DNA of 36,202 nt from Chitinophagaceae bacterium (GTDB taxonomy: Bacteria; Bacteroidota; Bacteroidia; Chitinophagales; Chitinophagaceae): positions 1 through 36,202 of the forward strand of contig PMSV01000016.1 in the NCBI GenBank assembly GCA_003168265.1. The letters are read 5' to 3'. The notes beneath the pieces are model-generated. The model was not told where the DNA came from, did no database searches, and worked only from the letters and a program-made list of their open reading frames with translations. Positions 1 through 8,919 of the stretch are shown here, one piece after another (positions within the stretch are counted from its first letter, which is position 1; every line of letters starts with the position of its first letter). The position numbers were made by a program, and so were the translations under genes.

Positions 1-635
1 GGCCTACGAGATTTGAAAAGTTTGACAAAACCGCTCCTATTTATCTGGTTGAAGCTATGAAATATGACGCTCGCCATTCTTCCCTTATGATATTCATTTG
101 GGCCATAGACATTGAAAAATTTCAGGCCGATCCAAAGAGGCGGATGATTTTTCTGATGGAGAACCCATTTGTCAAATTCATTTTTGGAGATCCCGTAAGG
201 GTTCAACGGATGAAGGGAGGGAATAATAGCATGGCTGTCTTCGTAGCCGAGGCCCCCGTCTCCATAGGTGGCTGCTGAAGATGCATAAACCAGTGGAATA
301 TGATGCACGGTACAGTATTCCCAGATCCTTTGAGAATACTCCACATTGAGTCGCTGGTGAACAGAATAATCGAACTCGGCAGTGTCGGTCCGGGCCCCGA
401 TATGAAATATAAAACCGATCCGGGGTTTATTCCTGAACAGCCATTCAAAAAATTTCTCCCGCTCTATTTTTTCAATAAACTTCTTTTGCTCGTAATTCGG
501 TTGCTTATCGGGTCGGCTGAAATCATCCACAAGGACGATCCGGTTATAACCTTTATAATTAAGATAACCAACCAGACAACTTCCAATAAATCCGGCGGCG
601 CCAGTGACGATAATAGTGGAATCCTTATTAAGCAA
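1..635 (-). CDS. hldD: ADP-L-glycero-D-manno-heptose 6-epimerase, 3' part beyond window
   Basis: NAD(P)-dependent short-chain epimerase that makes the L,D-heptose donor for the lipopolysaccharide inner core in the cytoplasm. Translating the minus strand gives an extended-SDR protein: the Rossmann glycine motif GAAGFIG lies near the N-terminus, the catalytic YGISK motif near residue 155, and the segment FFNVYGPNEYHKGRMASV is the hallmark of heptose epimerases, separating them from UDP-glucose epimerases. About 211 codons are visible and the C-terminal third is cut by the window edge. No ATG is available upstream of the Rossmann motif; the best start is TTG at 635, 11 nt after the purL stop, so the two genes are probably co-transcribed. 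The family is clear; the TTG start is inferred. Confidence 0.88.
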   Translation of the reverse strand, partial: MLNKDSTIIVTGAAGFIGSCLVGYLNYKGYNRIVLVDDFSRPDKQPNYEQKKFIEKIEREKFFEWLFRNKPRIGFIFHIGARTDTAEFDYSVHQRLNVEYSQRIWEYCTVHHIPLVYASSAATYGDGGLGYEDSHAIIPSLHPLNPYGISKNEFDKWVLHQKNHPPLWIGLKFFNVYGPNEYHKGRMASVIFHSFNQINRSGFVKLFKSRR

Positions 636-646
636 ATGATGTTTTT

Positions 647-2971
647 TTAAATGGAACCCAATGCGCTCTCTGCATGCGTTTCGCCCAGCAGATTGGCAAT
701 GGCATTATCATAATATTCTCTCCAGACAAGAATCGGCCCCCAGCCCTCGCCATTGACCGCAATGGCCCCTGGAGTCACCCTACCCAGGAATTCGAAAGTC
801 TGATCACCCAGTATTTCCCTAAAAGAGGACTCCAATTCCGGTTTTACGCTGACCACTACCCTGCTCTGGGACTCCCCGAACCAATAGGCATCCGCGCGAA
901 TTGCCTGATCAACTGCCGCTACATCGAAGCCCAATCCATTCTTGAAACCCGACTCGGCCAATGCCACAAATAGGCCCCCCTCACTCACATCATGGGCGGA
1001 AGCCACCAGTTTCAAATCAATCAGTTCAGAAACCTTTTTCTGCAAACTCATTTCTTCCTCAATATCAAAATAGGGCGCAGGGCTAAATTCTATCCCCCTG
1101 ATCTTGTGAAGGTATTCCGATGAATTGATATCATTTCGGCTTTTTCCGACCAAAAAGATCAGGTCGCCCTCTTCTTTAAAATCCAGGGTCATTTTATCAT
1201 TCACGGTTTCCAGCAGTCCAACCATGCCAATGGTTGGGGTTGGATAGACCGCTCCTTCCGGGTTTTGGTTATAAAAACTCACATTCCCGCCGGTTACCGG
1301 CGTATCCAAAGCCCTGCAGGCATCTCCCATTCCTCGGATAGCTTCCACGAACTGATAATAGACTTCCGGGTCATAAGGATTGCCAAAATTGAGACAGTTG
1401 GTTACCCCGAGGGGGCTGCCTCCGCTGCACACTATATTACGTGCGGCTTCTGCTACTGCGATCATTGTTCCGATATAGGGATCCGCATATACATAACGGC
1501 TATTGCAATCTGTAGTAATGGCCAGGGCCTTTTTGGAACTTCGGTCTGAACTTCTGTCGCCAACTCCGTTCGCTCCTCGTTCGTAACCTTCGCTTCGCTC
1601 TGAACTTCGCTCTGAACTTCGGTCGGGCATTTTCACGAGCACGATGGCCGCATCGCTTGGTTCATTGCTGGAGGAATTGGCCGCTCCCACCGTACTGTCG
1701 TATTGAACGGCAACCCATTTCTTAGAAGCAATATTTGGAATCGAAATCAGCTTTTCTGCTGTTTCCCTGAGATCGGAAGCAATGCTTACTGATTCCGGAT
1801 CAAAGGCCCTCAGTTTTTTCAGGTAGGCGGGTTCCTTAAAATCGCGTTCATATTGGGGTGCTCCTCCTCCCAATACCAGTTCATAGGCCGGAATCTCAGC
1901 TTCCAGTTCTCCATGGAGATAAAACCTCAAAATCCTGTCTCCGGTTACTTCCCCGATCCGGGCACAGGGCAGGTCCCATTTGGTAAAGACTTTTTTCACT
2001 TCCTCTTCCCTTCCCTTTGTGACGACCATCAGCATTCTTTCCTGGCTTTCGCTGAGCAGGAGTTCCCAGGCCTTCATATTCTTTTGCCTGGCGGGTACGA
2101 GGTCCAGGTCAATATGCATGCCGACCTCTCCCTTTGCGCTCATTTCCGAAGTGGAGCATATGATTCCCGCCGCACCCATATCCTGCATACCCACCACAGC
2201 TCCCGTCTTTATGACTTCTAAGCAGGCTTCCAATAATTTCTTCTCCTGGAAGGGATCCCCGACCTGCACGGCAGGGAGCTCTTCAGTACTTTCCCTGGTT
2301 ATATTTGCCGAGGCGAAGGATGCTCCGCCCATGCCGTCCTTGCCCGTAGCGCTGCCTACAAATAAGACCGGGTTGCCGATACCCCTGGCCGTGGCCGAGA
2401 TGGTATCCCCGTTCTTCAATATCCCTACGCTCATCGCATTGACCAGGGGATTGGTATGATAACAGTCTTCGAAATAAATTTCTCCTCCCACGGTAGGGAC
2501 TCCAAAGCAATTTCCATAATGCCCGATTCCATGGACAACCCCGGACAACAGGTGCTGGGTCTTGCCCTCTTTCAAATTCCCAAAGCGAAGTGAATTAAGT
2601 GAAGCAATGGGCCGGGCTCCCATGGTAAATATATCGCGGTGGATTCCCCCTACTCCCGTAGCCGCTCCCTGGAAGGGTTCGATAGCAGATGGGTGATTAT
2701 GGGATTCTATTTTAAAAACCACCCCAAAACCATCACCGATATCCATCAGGCCTGCATTTTCCTCTCCGGCCTTCACCAGCATTTTTTCCCCTTCTCTTGG
2801 AAGGGTCTTCAGCCATCTGATCGAATTCTTATAACTGCAATGTTCGCTCCACATCGCACTGAAGGCGCAGAGTTCCGTGAAATTTGGTGTCCGCCCGAGC
2901 TTCTTTTTGATGAGTTCAAATTCTTCCGCAGTGAGCCTTAATTCGGATGCTGTCTGAGCTGTAATTTCCAT
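647..2971 (-). CDS. purL: Phosphoribosylformylglycinamidine synthase subunit PurL, with repeat insertion
   Basis: Catalyses the ATP-dependent FGAR-to-FGAM step of de novo purine synthesis, using ammonia delivered by PurQ with PurS. The length (774 aa from the chosen start) is that of the small PurL type. Conserved landmarks are MWSEHCSYK near the N-terminus, SHNHPSAIEPFQGAATGVGG in the first ATP-binding domain and the second AIRS-type half beginning around DCNSRYVYADP. I start at the ATG at 2971 (MEITAQTASELRL), where family members normally begin. An in-frame extension to 3058 exists, but a perfect -7 box at 3056-3063 would place transcription initiation inside it. About 30 low-complexity Arg/Ser/Glu residues are inserted just before KALAITTDCNSRY (see the separate repeat entry). 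hldD follows 11 nt downstream. Confidence 0.95.
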   Translation of the reverse strand: MEITAQTASELRLTAEEFELIKKKLGRTPNFTELCAFSAMWSEHCSYKNSIRWLKTLPREGEKMLVKAGEENAGLMDIGDGFGVVFKIESHNHPSAIEPFQGAATGVGGIHRDIFTMGARPIASLNSLRFGNLKEGKTQHLLSGVVHGIGHYGNCFGVPTVGGEIYFEDCYHTNPLVNAMSVGILKNGDTISATARGIGNPVLFVGSATGKDGMGGASFASANITRESTEELPAVQVGDPFQEKKLLEACLEVIKTGAVVGMQDMGAAGIICSTSEMSAKGEVGMHIDLDLVPARQKNMKAWELLLSESQERMLMVVTKGREEEVKKVFTKWDLPCARIGEVTGDRILRFYLHGELEAEIPAYELVLGGGAPQYERDFKEPAYLKKLRAFDPESVSIASDLRETAEKLISIPNIASKKWVAVQYDSTVGAANSSSNEPSDAAIVLVKMPDRSSERSSERSEGYERGANGVGDRSSDRSSKKALAITTDCNSRYVYADPYIGTMIAVAEAARNIVCSGGSPLGVTNCLNFGNPYDPEVYYQFVEAIRGMGDACRALDTPVTGGNVSFYNQNPEGAVYPTPTIGMVGLLETVNDKMTLDFKEEGDLIFLVGKSRNDINSSEYLHKIRGIEFSPAPYFDIEEEMSLQKKVSELIDLKLVASAHDVSEGGLFVALAESGFKNGLGFDVAAVDQAIRADAYWFGESQSRVVVSVKPELESSFREILGDQTFEFLGRVTPGAIAVNGEGWGPILVWREYYDNAIANLLGETHAESALGSI
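1534..1630 (-). repeat. In-frame repeat insertion inside purL
   Basis: On the minus strand the unit GAAGTTCAGAnC occurs in two flanking blocks, separated by a segment of different composition, and encodes an Arg/Ser/Glu-rich stretch (DRSSERSSERSEGYERG and then GDRSSDRSSKK). It interrupts PurL between VLVK and KALAITTDCNSRYV, a position where homologues have a short surface loop. The length preserves the reading frame. It resembles dispersed palindromic or REP-like elements that insert within coding sequences, but no second copy is visible in this window. Boundaries are approximate. Confidence 0.6.
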
Positions 2972-3055
2972 GTTTGTTGGGATAGGTATGGTCGGGATTA
3001 AGGGGGCTGGCATGTGCCTTACCCTCATTTTCGGTCCCTTCTCATTTAGAAAGGG

Positions 3056-3063
3056 CAAAATTA
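3056..3063 (-). promoter_or_regulatory. Probable -7 promoter element of purL
   Basis: On the minus strand TAATTTTG matches the Bacteroidota -7 consensus TAnnTTTG exactly. A well-spaced -33 TTTG is not obvious, so support rests on the -7 box and its position 85 nt before the purL ATG at 2971. If used, the transcript starts near 3049 and excludes the longer upstream reading frame. Confidence 0.35.
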
Positions 3064-3125
3064 CAAACAGGTCATCAATCTTATTGATAATTTTATCACC
3101 ACGTAAATCCCAGGAATAGCCTCAA

Positions 3126-4040
3126 ATGAGAATTGTTTTTATTCATCCGCACAAGGCATTTTTGCCGGAGATCGAAGCCTACCGCCGGTTTTTCGAAGGG
3201 CATGGGCTGGAAACTTCGGTTGCCCGTACAGGAGATAATTTAAAAGCAGAGGTAGAATGGCATTTTATGGGTTGGGACCCGGTTCCCAAAAAGAAAGGCA
3301 TCATTAAGATCCATGAATTTGCTTCATCTTCAGTTGCCCCGATGGCTAACTGGAAGAATCTCTCAAAAAGATGGCTGGCATCCAAACCGGATTACCGGAT
3401 TTTCCTGAATGATTATGTAGGTTGCTGCTTTGGTTTTGGCGACGAAATTCCTTTCGGTTATCGGGACATGGGCATTGCCGAAGAGTTTTTTCTCTTTGAA
3501 CAGAAGCAGCAGGAAAAAAATTATGATTTCGTCTACGCAGGCAGCCTTAGCCCCGACCGGAAAATTGAAATGCTCATCAGGAGCTTCGGGCGTCAAGAAC
3601 TTAAAAACCATTCCCTGCTCCTGATCGGAAGGGAGGGGGGAACACTTAGAAAAAAATTTCGCCAATACCATAATGTCATTTTTCAAGGGCCGGTGCAACA
3701 TGCGGATATCCCCGACTTTTTGTCTCAGTGTAGTTTTGCCCTCAATTACGTACCCGACATGGAGCCCTTTAACAGGCAGACCTCCACTAAATTATTGGAA
3801 TATGCGGCGATGGGTATTCCAATAATCACCACCGATTATCCCTGGGTCAGGGAATTCCAAAAAAAATGGGGAGGGAATTATTATTTTCTGGATGGAGGTC
3901 TTAATAATTTTCGTTTCGAACAGATCAGTCAATTTCCCTTTTCCTTTCCCGATATGAAGGATTGGGCCTGGGAAAATCAGATCCGCGGGTCCGGGGTATT
4001 GGAGTATTTAAAATCGTGCCTGCGTGGATTAAATTTTTAA
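3126..4040 (+). CDS. Glycosyltransferase, GT-B fold (group 1 type)
   Basis: Cytoplasmic sugar transferase, probably for surface polysaccharide or LPS. The 304-aa protein has a short N-terminal half and a recognisable group-1 C-terminal domain: YAGSLSPDRKIEMLI near residue 137, a central LLLIGREGG strand, NVIFQGPVQHADIPDFL, and the nucleotide-sugar segment STKLLEYAAMGIPIITTDYPW with the paired acidic residues typical of the family. It is shorter than usual for GT4 (350-400 aa) because the N-terminal domain is reduced. It is divergent from purL and converges with the next glycosyltransferase, the two stop codons overlapping by 4 nt. Donor and acceptor cannot be told from sequence. Confidence 0.8.
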   Translation: MRIVFIHPHKAFLPEIEAYRRFFEGHGLETSVARTGDNLKAEVEWHFMGWDPVPKKKGIIKIHEFASSSVAPMANWKNLSKRWLASKPDYRIFLNDYVGCCFGFGDEIPFGYRDMGIAEEFFLFEQKQQEKNYDFVYAGSLSPDRKIEMLIRSFGRQELKNHSLLLIGREGGTLRKKFRQYHNVIFQGPVQHADIPDFLSQCSFALNYVPDMEPFNRQTSTKLLEYAAMGIPIITTDYPWVREFQKKWGGNYYFLDGGLNNFRFEQISQFPFSFPDMKDWAWENQIRGSGVLEYLKSCLRGLNF

Positions 4041-5182
4041 AAGAGAATCTCCAGACTCTTTTCGTATTCGCGGATAACCGCAGCCACATTGAATTTCTTA
4101 ATGACCAGGGCTCTTCCATTCTTACCCATCCTGTCTCTTTCCTCCTGCGTAAGGTTAAACATTTTTTCCATTTTGTCAGCCAGATCGAAGGGATCGTTGA
4201 GATTACAGATATAGCCATTGGAATTATTCAGCACAACCTCCTTACAGCCTCTGTTAAGGGAAGTGATTATGGGAAGTTCCATACTTGCGGCTTCCATCAG
4301 GCAACGGGGCACACCTTCATTATAGAAAGAGGGGAAAATAAAACATGCCGCTTTTTGCAAAAAGGGGCGTACATCATGGGCAAATCCATGATAATCGATG
4401 AGCCCTTCATCTCTCCAGCTCTTAAGTTCTGCTTCCGTGATGGAATCAGGGTGGCTTTTTTCGAAAAAGCCAATTAATTCGAAGCGGGCCTGATAGCCCT
4501 TATTTCGCAAAATCCTGGCTGCATCCACATATACTTCAACGCCCTTGCTTCTAAGCAGCCGGGTGCTCATCAGAAAGCTGAATATCTCAGCCTTTTCCGG
4601 AACTGGCCTTGGATCCGGAATGAAATGACCGGTATTGACCCCTTCACCAGGAAGTACTTTAATTTTTTTGATATCGACGATCCTTTCTGTGATAAAGGCC
4701 TTGGCATCCTCATTATTCAAAAACCAAACCTCGCAGGAATGACGAAGAGCCCGGCGATAGAGTTCCCGGACAATCTTGTAGAGCCAGTTCTTTTTCGCGA
4801 AACTGTAGCCCAGGCCCGTAATGACGGCAATTGATCGTAACCTGCAGTCTCGGGCAGCGAGGGAGCCGTAAATATTGGGTTTTATCACGAAATGGAAAAG
4901 CAGTGCCGGCTTCTTAGCCGAATAAATCCTTTTCAGTTGTTGATAGAGATTCAGGTCGGTAACCGGGTTTTCGGTACGGTTATTAAAATCAATAGGAATA
5001 TATTCACAGCCCTCTGAAACCAGTCGGGCTGAATATTCGTCATCAGGGGCCACCACCAAAACGCGGTAACCTCTGGAAAGCAAGTGCCTGATCACATCGA
5101 TCCTGAAATTAAATACGGACCAGGCGCTGTTGGAAACAAAGCCGATCAATGGACCCGGAGAAGATAAGTTTTCGTTATTCAT
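4037..5182 (-). CDS. Glycosyltransferase family 4 protein
   Basis: A 381-aa GT4-type retaining glycosyltransferase. The N-terminal domain (GFVSNSAWSVFNFRIDVIRHL, PALLFHFVIKPNIYGSLAA, ITGLGYSF) resembles the PglA/WbpL-associated branch that adds HexNAc-type sugars to lipid-linked oligosaccharides. The C-terminal domain has FLMSTRLLRSKGVEVYVDAA and GVPRCLMEAASMELPIITS, the EX7E-like donor-binding region. I prefer ATG at 5182 (MNNENLSSPG) over the in-frame TTG at 5197. The gene converges with the preceding glycosyltransferase and is divergent from the membrane protein gene at 5239. A polysaccharide-assembly role is inferred from the neighbourhood. Confidence 0.85.
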   Translation of the reverse strand: MNNENLSSPGPLIGFVSNSAWSVFNFRIDVIRHLLSRGYRVLVVAPDDEYSARLVSEGCEYIPIDFNNRTENPVTDLNLYQQLKRIYSAKKPALLFHFVIKPNIYGSLAARDCRLRSIAVITGLGYSFAKKNWLYKIVRELYRRALRHSCEVWFLNNEDAKAFITERIVDIKKIKVLPGEGVNTGHFIPDPRPVPEKAEIFSFLMSTRLLRSKGVEVYVDAARILRNKGYQARFELIGFFEKSHPDSITEAELKSWRDEGLIDYHGFAHDVRPFLQKAACFIFPSFYNEGVPRCLMEAASMELPIITSLNRGCKEVVLNNSNGYICNLNDPFDLADKMEKMFNLTQEERDRMGKNGRALVIKKFNVAAVIREYEKSLEILF

Positions 5183-5238
5183 GCAGATTAGGGTCAAATT
5201 TATAGATTTGACGGATTATTCATCCCATCTCGCTAATT

Positions 5239-6504
5239 ATGATGGCTAGTATTGGCTTTATTGTTTACTTTTTTGTCCTCCTGGCCCTGCTTTGGTCAAT
5301 AAATAAAAAAATTTCTGCAGGCCTTGGTTTTGCTCAGCTTGCCGTTGCCTTCTTCTTTCATATCCTGCTAGGATGCGCCTATGGCTATATTTTCCATGAA
5401 TATTATCGGGGCGATGATACCTGGATGTTTCACCGGGAGTCCCTTGCCCAATACCAACGATTGGTCGGGCAACCCCTTGATTTTTTCCGGGACCTGCTTC
5501 CAATGGCCCATTATAAGAAATCCCATAGTGCTATTCAATATTTTCAATTTTACCTGGAAGACCTTCAATATTACGGCATCACCAAGAGCCTTGCCGTCTT
5601 CGATCTTTTCAGCAGGGGCCACTATTACATCAATATCCTGTTTTTCAATTTTTTGACCCTTAGCGGGTCCTTATTATTGTACAAAAGGCTTCGTACCGCA
5701 TTTGCGGACAGGGGAACAATACTTTATATTTTTATTTTCTTCCTCCCCCTTCCAGCTTTCTGGCTAAGCGGGATCCGAACCGAAGGCCTTTTGTTTTTTT
5801 GGTTTACCCTATTGATCTATGCATTTACTTCGGAAAAGCACATATCTGTCGGAAAATTCATTTTGACGGTCTTTGCTCTGCTTTGTTGTTTCGCCTTAAG
5901 GCTCTGGTTTACTATCCTCCTATTGCCTGCTTTAATGGGCCTGGTAGCAAGTCTTCGCTGGCCTTCCAGATCGCTCCGGATCTTCTCCGGCATTTATATC
6001 ATAAGCGTCGCGCTTTTTTTTCTGGGCATGGTGGTTTCACCGGCATCCAACCTATCCGTCCCCGTCATCAACAGGCAAAAAGAATTTTTTTCCCTTCAGG
6101 GCAATACCAGGTTCCCTCTGGACAGCCTTACCAATAGTCCGGCTAGTTTTCTTAAAGAATTTCCCAAGGCCGCCATGAATGTGGGGATCCGGCCCCTGCC
6201 CTGGCATGCAGCGGGGTTCTTACAGCTTGCAACCTCATTGGATAATCTTTTTCTAGTTGTAACTCTTCTGCTTCTTTTTCAATTTCCTTCCAAAGACTGG
6301 AACAAAAGGATCCGAAATCCAATAATCCTTCTCTTTATCGGATTCGGTTTGAGCCAACTGCTATTTATCGGTTATGTTGTTCCATTTCCCGGTGCCATCG
6401 TTCGTTATAAATCGATTGCAGAACTCATGCTTTTTTTGAGCATTGGCTTACTCGGTGATTTTTGCCAAATTCTGAAGCCTTTTAAGAAAGAGAGGGAAGT
6501 TTAA
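5239..6504 (+). CDS. Polytopic membrane protein, possible polysaccharide polymerase or transferase
   Basis: A 421-aa protein with roughly ten hydrophobic segments spread over its length, beginning with IGFIVYFFVLLALLW. Soluble stretches include HEYYRGDDTWMFHRES between the first membrane segments and a charged C-terminus KPFKKEREV. The pattern of an early acidic/aromatic loop and alternating helices is like inner-membrane glycosyltransferases or O-antigen polymerases (Wzy/GT-C type), but no family signature is certain. Proximity to two glycosyltransferase genes suggests a surface-glycan role. A second ATG follows directly (5242) and could be the start. It lies 166 nt before glnN. Confidence 0.7.
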   Translation: MMASIGFIVYFFVLLALLWSINKKISAGLGFAQLAVAFFFHILLGCAYGYIFHEYYRGDDTWMFHRESLAQYQRLVGQPLDFFRDLLPMAHYKKSHSAIQYFQFYLEDLQYYGITKSLAVFDLFSRGHYYINILFFNFLTLSGSLLLYKRLRTAFADRGTILYIFIFFLPLPAFWLSGIRTEGLLFFWFTLLIYAFTSEKHISVGKFILTVFALLCCFALRLWFTILLLPALMGLVASLRWPSRSLRIFSGIYIISVALFFLGMVVSPASNLSVPVINRQKEFFSLQGNTRFPLDSLTNSPASFLKEFPKAAMNVGIRPLPWHAAGFLQLATSLDNLFLVVTLLLLFQFPSKDWNKRIRNPIILLFIGFGLSQLLFIGYVVPFPGAIVRYKSIAELMLFLSIGLLGDFCQILKPFKKEREV

Positions 6505-6670
6505 ATAAATTAATTTTATAATACATTCAAATCCCGATTTTCTTTTCAAAAAACATTGAATTTCATACCAATAATTTGATTTCTTGGCCCTTTTAATAGC
6601 TAATTCAGGTCACCCATTAGTTTTTTTATTTTAGAATGAAAACGATTAGTTTCGCCTAAAAATAATTAGA

Positions 6671-8863
6671 ATGTCTTCACTAAGATTCAAATCAATTGAT
6701 AACCTAAACACTGCTGCTGAGGGTAAGGTATCCGGATCCGCCAAGATCACGGCAATATTCAATGAAAATGTATTCACCCTGAAAACGGCCAGGGCTTTTT
6801 TAAGCGATGAAGCCTATAAAAGCATGTTGAGTTCCGTTAGAGGGGGCAAAAAAATAGACCGAGCCGTCGCCAACCAAATATCTGCCGGGCTTCGCCAATG
6901 GGCAGAAGCTAAAGGCGTGACTCATTTCACACATTGGTTCCAGCCCCTGACGGGAACCGCTGCTGAAAAACACGATTCTTTTTTTACTTTGAAAGGAGAT
7001 GGCACCCCGATCGAGGAATTTGACGGGGCTGCCCTGATCCAACAAGAGCCGGATGCTTCTAGTTTTCCTAGCGGCGGCCTGCGTGCCACTTTTGAAGCAA
7101 GGGGTTATACCGCCTGGGACCCCTCCTCCCCCATCTTCGTCATGGAGATCGGAGCTGGAAAAACGCTTTGTATCCCTACCATCTTTGTTTCCTATACCGG
7201 CGAATCACTGGACTATAAGGCTCCTTTACTCAAAGCGCTCGGCGCATTGGATAAAGCTGCCGTGGAAGTCTGCCATTATTTCGATAAGAATGTAACCCGT
7301 GTCAGCGCAACACTTGGATGGGAGCAGGAATATTTTGTGATCGACGAAGGCTTCTTTAACATCCGTCCTGACCTGGTAATGAGCGGACGTACGGTATTCG
7401 GCCATTCTCCAGCCAAGGGCCAGCAATTGGAGGATCATTATTTCGGTTCCATTCCGGAAAGGATATATGCTTTCATGCGCGATTTTGAGGAAGAGTCCTA
7501 TAAACTGGGTATTCCCCTGCGTACCCGTCACAATGAAGTGGCTCCTTCTCAATTCGAGTGTGCGCCTATTTTTGAAGAGGTCAGTGTGGGTGTCGACCAT
7601 AACCTGCTCATGATGGATATTATGGACAGGGTGGCCCGTCGCCATAAGCTCCGGGTGCTCCTGCACGAAAAACCTTTTGCAGGAATAAACGGGAACGGTA
7701 AACACAATAACTGGAGCATGTCCACCGATACGGGTGTGAACCTGCTTGCTCCGGGCAAGACCCCGAAGACCAATCTCATGTTCCTGACTTTCTTTGTAAA
7801 TACCATCAAAGCGGTCCATGATTATGCTGATGTATTGAGAGCCTCCATAGCTTCAGCAGGAAACGATTTCCGCCTCGGCGCCAACGAAGCCCCTCCTGCA
7901 ATAATCTCCGTTTTCATCGGCCAGTACCTGACAAAAGTATTGGGTGATATAAAAGAAAGAGTAGGCGATAAATTCGACGAACAGGATGAAGCCATTCTCA
8001 AACTCGACCTACATAAGAGCATTCCCGAACTTCTTCTCGACAATACCGACAGAAACCGGACCTCTCCATTTGCCTTTACGGGAAATAAATTTGAATTCCG
8101 TGCCGTAGGATCTTCCGCTAATTGTGCCAATGCTATGACCGTATTGAATACGATTCTGGCAGAGACCCTGAAAGAATTCAAATCGGAAGTGGATAGTCTG
8201 ATCGACAAAGGTGAAAAAAAAGAAATTGCTATCATGCATGTCATCCGGGAATACATCGTCAGCAGCGAGAAAGTGCTTTTCGAAGGAGATGGATACAGCG
8301 ATGAATGGCATCATGAAGCAGAAAGAAGGGGACTGCCCAATGTTCGTACTACCCCTTTGGCATTGGACGCCATGGTGACCGATAAGGCCAAAAAGCTTTT
8401 TGAGGAAAACGGAGTCTATTCTCATTCTGAATTGGAAGCCCGCCATGAGATCGAGCTTGAAAAATATATTAAGAAGGTTCAGATAGAAGCCAGGATCATG
8501 GGTGAAATGGCAACCAGCCATATTCTCCCTCCGGCGATAAAATACCAAAATACCCTCATTCAGAATATTGTGGGTCTTAAGGAAATCGGCCTGCCGGAAA
8601 GTTCTTATTCCAACCAGAAACAGATACTCGGCAAGATCTCCGATCATATTGGAAAGATCAGTGAGCTGGTGGAAAAACTGATTGAAGCGCGCAAGATTTC
8701 AAATGCAATTACTGATACCAGAACCAAGGCAATCGCTTATAATTCCCAGGTTAAAGAACCCTATTTCGATGAGATCCGGTACCATGCTGATAAGCTGGAA
8801 TTGCTGGTAGATGACAGCGAATGGGTATTGCCAAAATACAGGGAAATGTTATTTCTGAGATAG
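6671..8863 (+). CDS. glnN: Glutamine synthetase type III
   Basis: ATP-dependent ligation of ammonia to glutamate in the cytoplasm, the main ammonium-assimilation enzyme in many Bacteroidota. The 730-aa length and the domain order identify the GSIII family rather than GSI/II (about 450 aa): an N-terminal domain with THWFQPLTG and HDSFF, then FPSGGLRATFEARGYTAWDP, the catalytic barrel with LGWEQEYFVID, HNEVAPSQFECAPIFEE and NGNGKHNNWSM, then GNKFEFRAVGSSANCANAM, and a long helical C-terminal extension specific to GSIII. All expected motifs are intact. It is flanked by a 166-nt upstream region and a strong terminator 22 nt after the stop, so it is probably monocistronic. Confidence 0.97.
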   Translation: MSSLRFKSIDNLNTAAEGKVSGSAKITAIFNENVFTLKTARAFLSDEAYKSMLSSVRGGKKIDRAVANQISAGLRQWAEAKGVTHFTHWFQPLTGTAAEKHDSFFTLKGDGTPIEEFDGAALIQQEPDASSFPSGGLRATFEARGYTAWDPSSPIFVMEIGAGKTLCIPTIFVSYTGESLDYKAPLLKALGALDKAAVEVCHYFDKNVTRVSATLGWEQEYFVIDEGFFNIRPDLVMSGRTVFGHSPAKGQQLEDHYFGSIPERIYAFMRDFEEESYKLGIPLRTRHNEVAPSQFECAPIFEEVSVGVDHNLLMMDIMDRVARRHKLRVLLHEKPFAGINGNGKHNNWSMSTDTGVNLLAPGKTPKTNLMFLTFFVNTIKAVHDYADVLRASIASAGNDFRLGANEAPPAIISVFIGQYLTKVLGDIKERVGDKFDEQDEAILKLDLHKSIPELLLDNTDRNRTSPFAFTGNKFEFRAVGSSANCANAMTVLNTILAETLKEFKSEVDSLIDKGEKKEIAIMHVIREYIVSSEKVLFEGDGYSDEWHHEAERRGLPNVRTTPLALDAMVTDKAKKLFEENGVYSHSELEARHEIELEKYIKKVQIEARIMGEMATSHILPPAIKYQNTLIQNIVGLKEIGLPESSYSNQKQILGKISDHIGKISELVEKLIEARKISNAITDTRTKAIAYNSQVKEPYFDEIRYHADKLELLVDDSEWVLPKYREMLFLR

Positions 8864-8885
8864 GAAAATAGATCGGACTTTCTGG

Positions 8886-8916
8886 CCGCCCATTCTTACG
8901 AATGGGCGGTTTTTTT
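8886..8916 (+). terminator. Rho-independent terminator after glnN
   Basis: A perfect 10-bp stem, CCGCCCATTC with GAATGGGCGG, encloses the loop TTAC and is followed by seven T residues on the plus strand. It terminates glnN. The cmk stop codon on the opposite strand is only a few bases away, but that strand lacks a U tract. Confidence 0.9.
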
Positions 8917-8919
8917 ATT

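Noticed and set aside
6580-6605. Sigma-54-like TTGGCC...AGC before glnN
   Set aside because: Spacing between the GG and GC elements is off by one and no sigma-54 activator site is visible.
7226-8647. Long minus-strand frames opposite glnN
   Set aside because: Shadows of glutamine synthetase coding sequence without any motif.
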